A stretch of DNA of 64,000 nt, taken from NCBI GenBank assembly GCA_024760905.1, contig CM045734.1:38007064-38071063 (forward strand), written 5' to 3'. This DNA is from Plotosus lineatus (lineage: Eukaryota; Chordata; Actinopteri; Siluriformes; Plotosidae). Of this stretch, positions 23,401-35,284 are shown one piece after another (within the stretch, counting starts at the first letter, position 1; every line of letters begins with the position of its first letter). The position numbers were made by a program, and so were the translations under genes. Under the pieces are notes generated by a model that saw only the letters and a program-made list of their open reading frames with translations, ran no database searches and was not told the origin of the DNA.

Positions 23401-24933
23401 AAAAATAAATTTCAAGTGTAATTGCAAAAATCGATTTTAGCAAATGCTTTTCATGACCAAACACCATATAACGACCTTTGACAGTCTGTTTTTAATATGC
23501 TAATTGATACTGTGACAAATTAGGGATGAAAATTACATTTACATTTATTATATATGTACATTTTCATACCCACAATGCAACTCAACCAAAAAATAAAATG
23601 TTGTAATCCTATTTGTTTTATTTTTGCTGTCGCTGAGGTACATCTGTCAATTGAACATCAAGCATTCTGGGAGGGTCATTCTGGTGTTTGGCTGTAAATT
23701 ATGAAATGAGTTTAACCTTTCTGGTCGTCAATCAAAGCTGTTTGGGGGCACGAATCATCTTTGTCCAGCTGGAAGAGTTTATGTCTGTAATTAACCCAAA
23801 TAATTTTAATGAAGCTGACTTTGCTAACTTGAAGTGCCCATCAAATGTGTGTTTATTTTGGCAGATATTCTATGTTGCTGTTCACGAAAGGGTGATTAGA
23901 TGTTTTGCAATAGAATTTGAATTACAGCTTCAATTATGTGCACGGGAGAAGAACGGTGACTCCAAATTCCTTTTTAAAATAGCATATTCTGATTAGTATT
24001 TAATATTCAAATTCATTCTATGATACGCTGCCAATATTGCTGTATAAAATTTTGATATATGAGAAACATTTCAGCGACACGGTCACATTTCATCACGCCA
24101 TTGGAATGTTGGATGAGTTCCGTAGCATGAAGTTCATAGGAAAGTCTACATCTGGAACATGAGAAGGGGTGAGAAGTTGAATTACATTTATCTCTCATGT
24201 TTTGGATGTTGGATGATGTCAAGACATTGTCTGATTTAGGTGCAGGATTACAGCATAATATTTAGCTCCCCTATATCCTGCTGTAAATCCTCTAGGTTTT
24301 GTTTAAAAAAAATTTGAACAATTTTATGTTGAGTATACCAGACTTCAGTCCTAGTTGTCACTGCCATGCTTAAAGCTGGGTATCACATCTGGAATAATTT
24401 CACACTTAAATTTATTCTGGCTGTACCACAGCACCATATGTGTCCACTAAATCAATGCTATGGCTGCCCTAGCTACAAATGGGATATAAGTCCGCTCTAA
24501 TGGAGAGCATCTGATGCCTACAGATGCTTCATCTTGACAGTGTGGTCAAAATCTAACATTGTTTTATTGAACACTATTTTCTTGTTTTTGTGATACAATT
24601 TGGAAATCTGTCAGGATCTTTTATTTCGAGTTACAGCACAAGTTATTGTATTTCACAGAGAAATACTTTACCATTAGATATCACAACCAAGACTTACATC
24701 ACATTATTTGCAATCCACAAATATTATAAAGCAAGTACAACAGCACTAAAAATGGTCATAAACAGACAGTCGAAGCTGGGACTGATTTCTTTCGAGACCA
24801 GGCTGTAGATTCAGTGATGGTCATGAATCCAGTCATGGATGTAATAAATGTGTGAGAACAAAGTGTATATTTTTCTCCAACCTTATTTTTCCACTCTAAA
24901 TGGATTTGAATTAATAGATAGTCATATATAGTC

Positions 24934-25063
24934 TGTCCCTTACTATAAAGGGTTGTGACAGGAAGGACATCCGACGTAAAAACCTCTGCCAAATCAAACG
25001 TGCGAATCAGATGATTCACTCTGGCGACTCCCGAGTAAAAGGGAAAAAGCCAAAAAGAAGACA
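24934..25063 (+). mobile_element. RTE-tailed SINE, 5'-truncated, with perfect target duplication
   Basis: Only the RTE-derived part of the SINE is present (tgacaggaaggacatccgac to aaaaagaagaca). It is flanked by an identical 17-bp repeat, gatagtcatatatagtc, at 24917-24933 and 25064-25080, as expected for target-primed reverse transcription that stopped early. Confidence 0.92.
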
Positions 25064-25094
25064 GATAGTCATATATAGTCATGGAAAAGGTTTT

Positions 25095-25230
25095 AACGCC
25101 TAAATAGGGAAGTGGTGGTCAACAGTTCAATCTCCACTATCACCACTGTTGGGCCCTTGAGCAAGGCCCTTAATCCTCAATTGCTCAGTTGTATAAAAAA
25201 TGATAATTGTAAGTCGCTCTGAATAAAAGC
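25095..25230 (+). mobile_element. V-SINE fragment
   Basis: Part of the head (caacagttcaatctccacta), the ctgttgggcccttgagcaag block and the V-domain (ttgtaagtcgctctgaataa), cut off by a hairpin element. Confidence 0.75.
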
Positions 25231-25428
25231 CAGTAAGGCACACCAAATTATAAGACGCACGGTCAACTTTCCAGAAAGTTAAAGGATTTTAAGTGCGCCT
25301 TCAGGCCTAAAAAAATACAACAAGTCTTGCCCAGTCTTGTTGTATTTTTCGGGCCATAAGGTGCATTTAAAATCCTTTAACGTTCTGAAAAATTGGGTGT
25401 GCGTCTTATAATTTGGTGTGCCTTATGT
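25231..25428. mobile_element. Foldback MITE
   Basis: Almost the whole element is an inverted repeat: the left arm starts cagtaaggcacaccaaatta, the right arm ends taatttggtgtgccttat, and the arms meet around 25330 (tacaacaagtcttg against cagtcttgttgta). Terminus style and flanking sequence suggest a Tigger-like non-autonomous element; no coding sequence. Confidence 0.8.
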
Positions 25429-25770
25429 ATTGATGGGCCGCAGCTCTTGATGGATTGTCGGAGCATTATGGCTATCGTAAGTAGGTGACTCATTGAGTAA
25501 TACGTGAGTGGCTGAGAGAAGTTTATGGAAAGAGACTCTTGATCCGTGACTCCATGCGCACCCATCTCACTGATACCGTCAAAACCTGAATGAAGCAAAC
25601 TAATTCGGAGCTTGCCATCATTCCGGGTGGATTAACCAAAGAACTCTAACCACTAGATACTGATGTTTTTCCAAATGTGCATAACCCAAAAGGTCAGTTA
25701 GGTGATGGTTAACTCATTTTGTTGTGCTGGATCACATATTTGTTTCTCTGAAAGGGTTACACATTTTAGA

Positions 25771-25853
25771 GAGAGAGAGCGAGAGAGCACAAGAGCGACA
25801 GACCGCAAGAGAGAGAGAGAAAGCGAGTGAGAGAGAGAGAGAGAGAGAGAGAA
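25771..25853. repeat. (GA)n-rich microsatellite
   Basis: Imperfect GA repeats with AGAGCG interruptions. Confidence 0.9.
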
Positions 25854-26455
25854 AGATATTTCCCTCTGTTTGTTCTGGTCCAGAGTCTTGATGGTAAAGT
25901 GTGAAGGTATTTATCATGATATTAATTTTGATCATTTAATCTAATATTGCAAATATATTGCTTGACTGTGTAACCTGTTTGGTGCTTCTGTGAAAAAAAA
26001 TCAATATTTTTATCCATTTAGTTTACATGGTGCGTCTATATTATTTAGGGAAAGAAAGGACCCCTGCAACAATATATTTTTCGTCCAGAAAGGGTTCTCA
26101 TTAGAATTCTTCAGAAGATAATATAACCCTTGAGGGACCCCCCCCAAATATTGTATTGCGCATATCCATGTTGTACCGTAATTGGTGTCTGATCTTCGGC
26201 TCATGTAAAAGCAAGACCTTGGCTACTCTTTGGTCTTCTTATAATTCCTGTCACCTTGAGCTACTTTGTGGCATTCCATAAATAGAGGCCCCTCATTCTG
26301 CTGACAGCTCTGACTGGTGTCCAACAAGCCTGAACCGGCACAAATGCTCTGTTTCAGGCAGGTGCAAGGCCCCCCTGCAGCCAGTCACCTGTGTCCAGCT
26401 CTCTTGCATTTTGATGACTGTTGAAATTGGTTTCTCTCTTGCCTAGTTCCTGCAG

Positions 26456-26656
26456 AGCACCCTGGAGTCCAAGCTCAGCCAGCTGTTCAAACACCTGCAT
26501 GGAATGAGACAAACCCTGCAGTCTCATCCTGGCTCCTAACCAGCAACCTGACAATTCCACTGCACCCACACTCTCGTCGCATCACTGTTGCACCATCTTG
26601 GACTGCCGTTGCCTCGACCTCCTGCCCTGTCTCTCATCGTGCCCTCGGCAGCCAGG
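26456..26656 (+). CDS. Possible exon, weakly supported
   Basis: A GC-richer 201-base stretch sits between an acceptor-like cctgcag and a donor-like CAGG|gtaagc and is open in one frame (Pro/Ser/Thr-rich, including HPHSRRITVAPSW). That frame starts in phase 1 and does not fit between exons b and c, which join in phase 0. A second reading from the upstream acceptor gcctag (26446) gives a helical 30-residue ending (STLESKLSQLFKHLHGMRQ) and stops at 26537-26539, as an alternative last exon might. Neither reading is proven. Confidence 0.25.
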
Positions 26657-27732
26657 GTAAGCGGATCGCCTCCCTGCAACCCTCTTTATCTTTCATGATA
26701 TCCATCATTTGTTGTGCCATTGTTAGCTCAAAGCTTCAGCATGTTTTAAGTATCCGGGGTGCCATGAAGGTTGTCCTTGTTTTGGAAACTGATACATTTG
26801 CACTTGACAATTAGCCTGCATGAGGGATTCAGGAGCTAGGAACAGGAATGTGCATCGTGGAAAAAACAAAGTGAAGAATTCAAAACAATGAAATGTAGTT
26901 CCTGATTTGAAGTGAGTTATCGAAGCATATCATTCACCCCTGACCAACTGAGATATCATTAAAGTCCCTGAATGCAATATATCTGATAGTTCCTCATTAG
27001 GCATGCACGAATGATCTATAAGACATGAAAACACCCAACATGATGTAATACAGGAAACAGTAGTAGTTCTCAAATAAAAGATTTTATTCTATATTCTGTC
27101 ATCGCCACCACTCCAGCCGCTTTGCGTCATCTTCCTAGTGACATTTCATGACATTTGTGTCATGCAGCGTCTCTGAGTTCTCACCTCATGCGTCTTGCTC
27201 TGCTCATATTGACTATACTCAGGGTGATTTAAAGAGAAAAGAATGAAGCGTTCAGGCTATTGTTCCACCTTTGAATCCCTGCGGACTAGCTCATCTGTGG
27301 CCCTAAAGATGAAGCAGCCAGACCCATATTAACCCCGATGTTGCCCATTTCCAACCTTACTCCATTCCCAGGGGTTTTAAAAGGCGTGCATTATTCATTG
27401 CCCATTCAAATGACATGCTATCCACTCGTGACAGGGCATAATGAAACCTGAAGCTGTTAAGAATTCGAAGTTGCTTCAGCAGTAACCAAGAGCAGACAAA
27501 GCTTAAGAGAATTTTAAGAGGATCTCTGTATGTAGTGTAATTATGATTTTGCTGGAGACTCAAATTCATCATTTACTTCTGCACAGAGTCCATTGTGTAG
27601 CATAAATACCAATAATACCTCCCATTTATCAATGTTTTGACATTTACTACTGTGGAGTGGATTAAACTTAAGTATTATAAGGTTTATACATTTTATAGAT
27701 ACACAGACACACACACACACACACATATATAT

Positions 27733-27869
27733 AAGGTTGTCACTGCCCCCCCCAGTGCAGCTAACTGGGTTATCAAAGGCCGGCCATGTCTCTAACTGTC
27801 TATGGTGAGCGGTTCATGTAAAAGAACCATTGCTGACTTTCGTAAAGATTAGGCTGCACAGCCATCTAC
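27733..27869 (+). mobile_element. RTE-tailed SINE, middle fragment
   Basis: Contains only the spacer (cagtgcagctaactgggtta to gctgcacagccatc). Head and tail are missing. A CA/TA run (27703-27732) lies on its left. Confidence 0.8.
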
Positions 27870-29514
27870 TAGTTGAAATGTCATGTGCTCAGAGATCTTT
27901 GTTGATTGAGAATATTTAAATACCAAGGTCACAACAAGTTCCAAGCCATCATGGAACCCCTTTGGGCCTTCAGTCCTGTTCAGGAAACACTGCAGCTAAA
28001 AGTAGATGATGGCGGTTTGAGGCCATCTTTGCAGTAGGCCCTGTTTCTGCGTGAATGGAGATGCACATCTCAAGATCTTCATCATCAGTGGTGGATATCA
28101 GTCACTCCCCCAGCCCTGCGACAAACAGCCCCACTCAAGCCTAGGAGAACTCTCATCAAACACAAAAGATGGATGTGGCCAGTTTCTACAGTGAAACTGC
28201 AACCAAGTGTAGTCAGGGCCCCATCTGTGATATATTTAGGAAAAGGCTGTGTGATTTATTTTAATTTTGCATGTGTGTACACAGCTTTCTATTAGTCATT
28301 TAGAAGGTGTGCCCTCCTGGTGTAGGATGTAATTGGGAGTAAACGTTTACATACAATGATGGATTTCATGGCACTAACTAACATGACCACAACCCCAGTA
28401 ATCATGTAATTGCATGCGGGCAGGTTTACGTTAAAATGTATGAGGAGTTTAGCAGGAGACGGCATGCGCACGTGTGTGTGTGTGTGTGTGTGTGATTACC
28501 ATAATTGCATCTGCTGGTTTTTAATTATGAGACTTTAGCCGTTAGAGGAGAACAAATACAGAGGATAGTATGTGCTAACTACAAGTTAGCAAAGTGTGAG
28601 AGAGAAGATAAATGGTCCATTTTTTATGGACGTGACTTTATGGAGAAGCCCATTTCCATAGCTGGGCCCGTAGGGATGAAGAGAGAAACCCCAGCCTTTC
28701 AGATGGCACAGTAAGGGGTGGAAATGTCTTTGTTGTAGCTTTCAGTGTGCTCTCATGGGGGAAAAGATGGGCTTTGTATCCAGGAGTGAAGGATCCACAG
28801 GAATAACTGAAGTATCTACCATTAAAATAGATCTAAAGGCAGAACAGCTGGTGCCTCACCACTGTTGGTGGGCTTTCCCCTCTGTCTCAATGGCCCCCAA
28901 TTGATCTGTGTATCTCCTATTAGCAGCAATTTACACTACAAACAAACTGTGGTATTCTCGCAATGCACTAATTATCGCCCATTTTAAACTGATTCCCTTG
29001 TAACTCTTCAGCTCCATGGTTTCTTTCCCATCATGCAAATTTTCACTCTCACCAAGAAACACAAAGATGTGTGGGTTTTTTTCTTGAAGTTCCCGTTAAA
29101 AGCCCAGGTCCTTGGAACAAGGGGCTGGGCTTATCTCAAAGTGTCAAGATACATTGATTAGAACCTGGTACTGTATCTGGAGTTTTTGCGACAAAGCTGC
29201 TTTAGCTTGAGGTTGGCGAAGTGTGATAAGACTTTGTGGGTGCTTTTGTTCAAGTGTCTGAAGTATTTGATAATCGTTTTCAGGTATCTCAGATTTCTGT
29301 CCAGTAACTTCAACTAAGGTAGCCCATGAGTGTACAGAACACATTTATTTAAAAAAAGATCGATTTTAATTAATCAAAACTACAAAAAATTCGAAACCTA
29401 AGCATTATTAACGTTATCTAAAAGTTGGTGAATACTCATATGCTCTTTCTGAGAATCTACTTACTTAATAAGGACCCATCTTTTAATTAAACTGTGATTT
29501 CTGATTTTGCTATT
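27870..29514. other. Intronic sequence
   Basis: One GT run (28470-28493). No repeat or exon recognised. Confidence 0.5.
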
Positions 29515-29790
29515 GTTGGTAAGGTGGCGCAGGGGTTAGCACATCCATCTCACAACAAAAAAGTCCTGGGTTTGATTCCTGGCATGGGCGTTTCTGTGTG
29601 GCGTTTGCATGTTCTTCCTGTGCTTGCATGGTTTCTTCCTGGTCCTCAGGTTTCTTTTGACAGACCAAAGACCTGCACATTAGGCTAATTGGCTTTTCCA
29701 AATTGTCCCATGTGTTGCCTTGGTTTGACAAGCTGTTCAGGGTGTACTTCACCTTTGCCTAATTATCAGCCTCCATGCAACCCTAGTATG
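29515..29790 (+). mobile_element. GGCGGCACGG-type SINE, diverged
   Basis: Head ggtggcgcaggggttagcac with B-box-like gggtttgattcctggc, the conserved gtttgcatgttcttcctgtg block and the usual tail (aagctgttcagggtgtactt). Confidence 0.8.
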
Positions 29791-30084
29791 ATAAAATGAT
29801 TTGAAAATTAGTTAATGAGGTATTGTATTTTTGTTGTTTTTTGGGGGACGGGTTGCTTAGTTTTTTTTTTTTTTTTTGTAATTCCTGCTGTTTTATAATT
29901 TCCTGTTGCATTCTCTGATTTCTTTAATTTTTCTTTTTTGTTGCACTTTTGAATGTGTAGTGCCCTTTGACTTTTGTGCATTATGTATAATACGTGCTAC
30001 TGCGTATGTTCTGGAAAAGTAGCTCTTTGAGATAATTAGAGTACAGTACATTGGTAAAAATCTTTAATGCACAGCATACTTGGG

Positions 30085-30600
30085 ATGGCATGATGGTGTA
30101 GTGGTTAACACACTTGTCTTACAGAAAGCAGGTCCTGGGCTCAAGACCTGTGCCCAGAAAGGCTGGTTCTGTGTGGTGTTCTTCCCATGTACATGTGTGT
30201 TTCCTCTGGGTGCACTGGTTGGTCCTAGGACATTTGCTCACAAGACAAATGCTCAAAACCTAAATGAAAAAACAGACATTTGCTCACAACATAAAAAAAA
30301 AACTGTTCAATTTAACCCTTGTCCCTAACCCTAAACCCTATTAGAACAAAGAAAAAAAGAGGTGAGCAAATGTCTGTTTTTTTGTGTTTTTTCCTTAAGG
30401 TTGTGAGCATTTGTCCTGTGAGCAACTCTGGTTTCCTTCTACAGTCTAAAGGCATGCTCATTAGGCTAACTTTATTTTCCTGATTTTCCCCAGGTGTGAA
30501 TACAAACGATTTGGCATGTCGGTTGGCCCTGTAATGGTCTGACGAGCTGTTGATGGTGTACCCAATTTTTTGAATTGCACTTATGCTGTATAATTTACTT
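30085..30600 (+). mobile_element. GGCGGCACGG-type SINE interrupted by a MITE
   Basis: Left part 30085-30227 (tggtgtagtggttaacacac to gggtgcactggtt), right part from 30428 (ctggtttccttctacagtct to gagctgttgatggtgtaccc). The MITE lies between, with a short ctggtt repeat at both junctions. Confidence 0.8.
30228..30425. mobile_element. Palindromic MITE (ggacatttgctcac family), nested
   Basis: Shorter relative of the element at 22345, with the same inverted ends and a telomere-like ccctaaccctaaaccct stretch (30324-30340). It sits inside a SINE, so it is younger than that SINE. Confidence 0.8.
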
Positions 30601-31424
30601 GAATTTTTAAAATTCCGTTTTCTTCACTTTCACTGTTATATTTTCTGAATTCCTTCTTGCTTTTCCTTTTTGATGTATTTTGTGTGTCTTGTTCAGTTAC
30701 TGTGCTGATTGAGTTACTAGAAAAGAAAGAATACCAGATAGTTGAGAATGGTACTAAATGTATTTTTGTCTCTGTATTTAAACCGTGTTTACTGAGATAG
30801 TGTAGACATGCGCATCAATTATTTAATTCCCTGCTGCAGTAATAACAACACAGCTTTCCTTGAAGATGTTCTTCCAGATATCACCTTTTTGGTATCTGTC
30901 TATTTCATGTTGAATGAAACAGGAGATATATTACATTTTCTAGCAGCCACTGTAGACGCTTTAGCCTTGAGAAGGTTTAGATCTTTATTCAGTGCTCTAT
31001 AGCCAGCTTTGAGGCACTAATAAGGTGCTTCATCTTCTCCTTTTTTCCCAAGGAATTACCTTATGACCTTTAACCTGACGTGAACATGTTTGTTTGATCA
31101 TCAATAGATTCACTAACTCGGCGGTCTAACTTCGATATTAATTTAAAAGACCCCATTTGTGTATCTTTGATGTTTTATTCACACACCACAGTCTTCAAAA
31201 TGTTTAATACTTTAGTGGATTTCACAGTGGATTATATAGGTATGGGGGGGGGGGGCACAAAAAAAATTGCATTAGAAATCATAGCAAAGATTTTCTAAAT
31301 GCCTTTTATAGGTATTTAAATATATTTAGGCACCAAATTATATTATTTTATTTCACATTTAAGGTTATTTGTTTGTCTACAATAAAAGACTGGTTAGATT
31401 AACTTGCACACACAGTTTGTAGGC
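30601..31424. other. Intronic sequence
   Basis: A G-run at 31243-31253. Nothing else recognised. Confidence 0.5.
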
Positions 31425-31439
31425 TCGAGATTTAGATTT

Positions 31440-31709
31440 GGAATGAGAGATTTCCTTTTGTTTTTTCCCTTCATCAGGGATCGCCACAGCGAATGATTCG
31501 CACATTTGATTAGGCATAGGTTTTTACATCGGATGCCCTTCCTGACACAACCCTTTATCAAGAGACAGAAACACACTGACGGCTTTGCAGCTACTCTTTA
31601 CGAAAGTCAGCAATGGTTCAGCAGTGACAACCTTATGGAGAGTGGGACTCGAACCCCCAACCTTCGGATCAGCAATCCAGCACCTTTTACCACCAGGCCC
31701 CCACTCCCT
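31440..31709 (-). mobile_element. RTE-tailed SINE, reversed, internally deleted
   Basis: Reverse complement has the tRNA-like head, a shortened spacer lacking the ctaactgggttatc segment, the RTE-5'UTR-like block and the tail. A 15-bp target duplication, tcgagatttagattt, lies at 31425-31439 and 31710-31724. Confidence 0.9.
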
Positions 31710-31849
31710 TCGAGATTTAGATTTACAGTAACTCGTATTAATTTTTCACTTTATATCATATAAAATATTTACGGCATTTAGCAACTTTGGTTTTGGTGAA
31801 AAGCTACACTTATATAGAGTTCTGTATAAATACGCCTACTGTGAAACAT

Positions 31850-32219
31850 TTTATTTCAGACGATAAGTTAGTGATAAGGTAAGAAGCTCTACCATCCGTG
31901 GAGAACTCGGAGTAGATCCGCTGCTCCTCTGCATTGAGAGGGGCCAGTTGAGGTGGCTCGGGCATCTGGTCAGAATACCTCCCGGACGCCTCTTTGGTGT
32001 GATGTTTCGAGCATGTCCAACCGGGAAGCGACCCTGGGGTCAACCTAGAACACGCTGGAGGGACTATGTCTCTCGGCTTGTCTGGGACCGCCTCGGTGTC
32101 CCCCCGGGAGAGTTTGAGGAAGTGGCTGGGGAGAGGAACGTCTGGACCTCTTTGCTTAGGTTGCTGCCCCCGCAACCCGACCCTGGACTAAGCGGATGAT
32201 GATGATGATGATGATGAAG
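31850..32219 (+). mobile_element. Second non-LTR retrotransposon, 3' end
   Basis: Encodes the C-terminal end of a LINE protein (MRWLGHLVRIPPGRLFGVMF, then CPTGKRPWGQPRTRWRDYVS, and LLRLLPPQPDPGLSG) and finishes in a (GAT)n tail at 32196-32219. GC-rich and distinct from the RTE in the window; I recognise it as a common teleost LINE 3' end but am not sure of the clade (Rex1- or L2-like). Truncated at the 5' side. Confidence 0.75.
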
Positions 32220-32865
32220 AAAATGTAAAAATAATTTTTCTTGAAAAGGTTTTGAGGTGAGAATCTGATGTTAAGCGAGACTGAAACTTAAACACTTTCT
32301 CCCACTGCAAGCATTTATGAGTTCGCATCATTTCTGTTCACGCTGTGGGTAACCTTGATGAGAAACAGCATAATCCTGACAGTGTGTCATCATTTATGTC
32401 TCAATACAACAGAGTAAACTGCAGCACTGCTCTGTTGTTATTGTTCATGTAGTTACCACTGAGGTGTACTGGGAAAAAAAAGACAAGATGAGAAGGGAGA
32501 GGAGTGATGGATAAGAATTGTGATTGATTCTCAGCAGGTGTTCTTCAAGCGCATTGTAAGGCTTCAGATGGATAGAAGACGGAGTTTGACATACATTCTG
32601 ACAGGGGATACACACAAGCGCTTCATTTTCCACTTGAAACTGTGTCTTGTATGTTGATTTGCAAAACCTGCCTAATTTATGCTTTCACTGACTTTCACAA
32701 GGGCAAAAAGGGAGTGATGGATTACAAGACATACAGTCGTGTCTATGATTCATCGACTCTTGTGTGGGTTTGAAATGTGCACAAACTTGATAACACGAGT
32801 AAATGCATTGTGATGTTAAATACTTAAAGTAACACATCTGTTTTCTACAACAGCGTGTTCAGGCC
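32220..32865. other. Intronic sequence
   Basis: No repeat or exon recognised. Confidence 0.5.
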
Positions 32866-32869
32866 AGAG

Positions 32870-33236
32870 TAAGAATAAAAACGCTCTGATATTTTGAGAA
32901 CATAGTTGTAATGCTAACGAGAATAAAATCGTGATGTGAGAATGTGAATATTGTTAAAAGAATTAATTCATAATATGATAATAAAGTCATAATGTTAGGA
33001 ACATACGGTTGTAATGTTCTGAAAAAGTCATGACATGGAATTAAGTCGAAATTTCATGGGAATTAAGATGTAATGTTATGAGATTCAAGTCAAAATGTTA
33101 AAAAAAAATCAGGTAATGTGGCAAGAATAAGGTAGTAATGTTATAGGAACATAATGTTACTGTCATAACAATATAAGTCATAATGGTACTGTAATAAAGT
33201 AGTGATGTTAGGAGAATAAAGTCGTAATTATCATTC
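32870..33236. repeat. Degenerate tandem array, unit like gaataaagtcgtaatgtta
   Basis: About 15 diverged units of roughly 20-24 bases centred on aataaagtcataatgtta-like cores. The reverse-complement pattern (tatgactttaatttcataat) reappears at 34890-34913 and 35285-35325, across the P1 and SINE insertions. Confidence 0.7.
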
Positions 33237-33325
33237 TTTTTCTGAACCACTTAATCCTAATTAGGGTTGCGGGAAGGCGAAGTACACCCTGGACATCTTG
33301 CCAGGCTGTCGCAGGGCATAAAGTC
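33237..33325 (-). mobile_element. GGCGGCACGG-type SINE tail fragment
   Basis: The reverse complement reads gccctgcgacagcctggcaa, then tgtccagggtgtacttcgcc and ccctaattaggattaag, the usual 3' tail of that SINE. Confidence 0.7.
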
Positions 33326-33376
33326 AGAATTCTGCAGGAATTAATAAATAAAATATTTTTATATTTGAAGTGAGTA

Positions 33377-33719
33377 TGTCTGTCTTCCTTTCGGCTTTTT
33401 CCCTTTTACTCGGGAGTCGCCACAGCGAATCATCTGATTTGCACGTTTGATTTGGCAGAGGTTTTTACGTCGGATGCTCTTCCTGGCATAACCCTTTTTA
33501 GCAAGGGACAGAAACACGCTGACGACTTTGCAGCTCCTCTTTACGAAAGTCAGCAATGGTTCTTTTACATGCCTCTCACCATAGACAGTGAGAGACATGG
33601 CCCACCTTTGATAACCCAGTTAGCTGCACTGGGGGGACAGTGACAACCTTGTGGAGAGTGGGACTCGAACCCCCAACCTTTGGATCAGCGATCCAGCACC
33701 CTATACCACTAGACCAGCA
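33377..33719 (-). mobile_element. RTE-tailed SINE, reversed, full length
   Basis: Complete head (cgaacccccaacctttggat in this orientation), spacer, RTE-5'UTR-like block and RTE-like tail starting tctgtcttcctttcggcttt. Confidence 0.9.
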
Positions 33720-33785
33720 AAATAGTTGAGAGGCATATTGTATTTTCTGATAATTATGATAATGTGGTAGTGAGTATTTATTGTA

Positions 33786-34072
33786 CAGTCGGCCCACTAC
33801 ATATGAAATTAATCCGTTCCAGAGCCTTTATTGTAACACGGGAGTTTCATAAGTAGCGGGCGCATTTTACATGTTAAACACCTGATTCGTTCTAAGGCTC
33901 CCAAGACTACCCCATAAACCCTTTAAAAATGATAAAAGTACATCAATTTTGTATGAAATATGTGTTAAAAGTAAAATAAATGTTTTATTAAACCATTTAA
34001 ACATTTTATTAACATATTAAACTATTTTATTAACATATTTATTAATTAAACCATTATTAAACATTTTTTATT

Positions 34073-34113
<41 letters not shown>

Positions 34114-34131
34114 GTCTCTCTCTCTATCTCA

Positions 34132-34162
<31 letters not shown>

Positions 34163-34420
34163 ACACACAGACACAGTACAGTACAGTATAGTATGTATTA
34201 AATGTTTATTGTATACACAGTAAATGTTTATTGTGGTGCTGTGGGCCACGCCCACAAGCAGGATTTCAAGCGCATTCCCTGCTTGACAGATCGGAGGTCC
34301 CAACTCAAGTTTAACTTGATTCCTTGAGGGATCGGAGGTCCAGATGCGCCACATTTATTAAACATTTACTGAATTAAACAACTTAAAAAAGAAACTAAAA
34401 ACTAAAGAGTTCAGCCGCCT

Positions 34421-34464
<44 letters not shown>

Positions 34465-34857
34465 GCACGCACTGTATTTCCGCTTTAAGGTCTCCTTCTG
34501 GTTCAATATCGTCCCAATTGTAGAGGGGTTTCGATGATCACGAAATATAACGCTGCATGATCAATCTCAAAACAAGCCAACAGTCAAATCTCCTTCATGC
34601 GTGTCACAAACAGGAAATTTGTGTAACGTTCAGCTGATGGGAGGCCAGCAGGGCAGGATGTTGGGAGACAGCCAATGAGAGAGCAACTCGCGTATCATGT
34701 GAAATTTTGATTGCCGTGTTTGAATTTTTAATGGCGCATATGGCGCTTTTCATAAGAGGAGGTTGTTTTCGTATCCTGGGGACGAAAACTTGGGAAAATG
34801 TTTTTCGTAACCCGGAATTTTCGTACCCAGGGGGTTTCGTAAGTTGGGGGCCGACTG
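33786..34857. mobile_element. P1 Tigger-like element, full length
   Basis: Termini CAGTCGGCCCACTAC and ggggccgactg with TA on both sides. Same organisation as the copy at 1677, including CA/CT microsatellites (34077-34170 and 34423-34466) and a CCAAT box near 34671; the upstream CCAAT box is replaced by gatgggaggccagcagggca. Confidence 0.85.
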
Positions 34858-34913
34858 TATTTCTGAATCATTTACTTTTTTTCTTATAACATTATTTTCT
34901 CATATTACTATGA

Positions 34914-35267
34914 GGGAAGTGGTGGTCTAGTGGTATAGGGCGCTGGATCGCTGATCCAAAGGTTGGGGGTTCGAGTCCCACTCTCCACAGGGTTGTCACT
35001 GTCCTCCCCAGTGTGGCTAATTGGGTTATCAAAGGCGGGCCATGTCTCTCACTGTCTATGGTGTGAGGCATGTAAAAGAACCATTGCTGACTTTCGTAAA
35101 GAGTAGCTGCAAAGTCGTCAGCGTGTTTCTGTCCCTTGCTAAAAGGGTTGTGACAGGAAGGGCATCCGACGTAAAAACCTCTGCCAAATCAAACGTGCGA
35201 ATCAGATGATTCGCTGTGGCGACTCCTGAGTAAAAGGGAAAAAGCCGAAAGGAAGACAGACAGTCAA
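34914..35267 (+). mobile_element. RTE-tailed SINE, full length
   Basis: Head gggaagtggtggtctagtgg, complete body, tail ending gaaggaagacagacag-like. A 17-bp identical target duplication, ttctcatattactatga, lies at 34897-34913 and 35268-35284. Confidence 0.93.
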
Positions 35268-35284
35268 TTCTCATATTACTATGA

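Larger units (their letters stand above)
22626..24916. other. Intronic sequence with microsatellites
   Basis: GT runs at about 22887-22950 and 23343-23397 and a GGT-rich run at 23046-23098. No exon or transposon recognised. Confidence 0.5.
25429..27730. other. Intronic sequence
   Basis: Contains a GA-rich run (25771-25853) and a GC-richer island (about 26300-26670) holding a possible exon listed separately. Otherwise nothing recognised. Confidence 0.45.
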
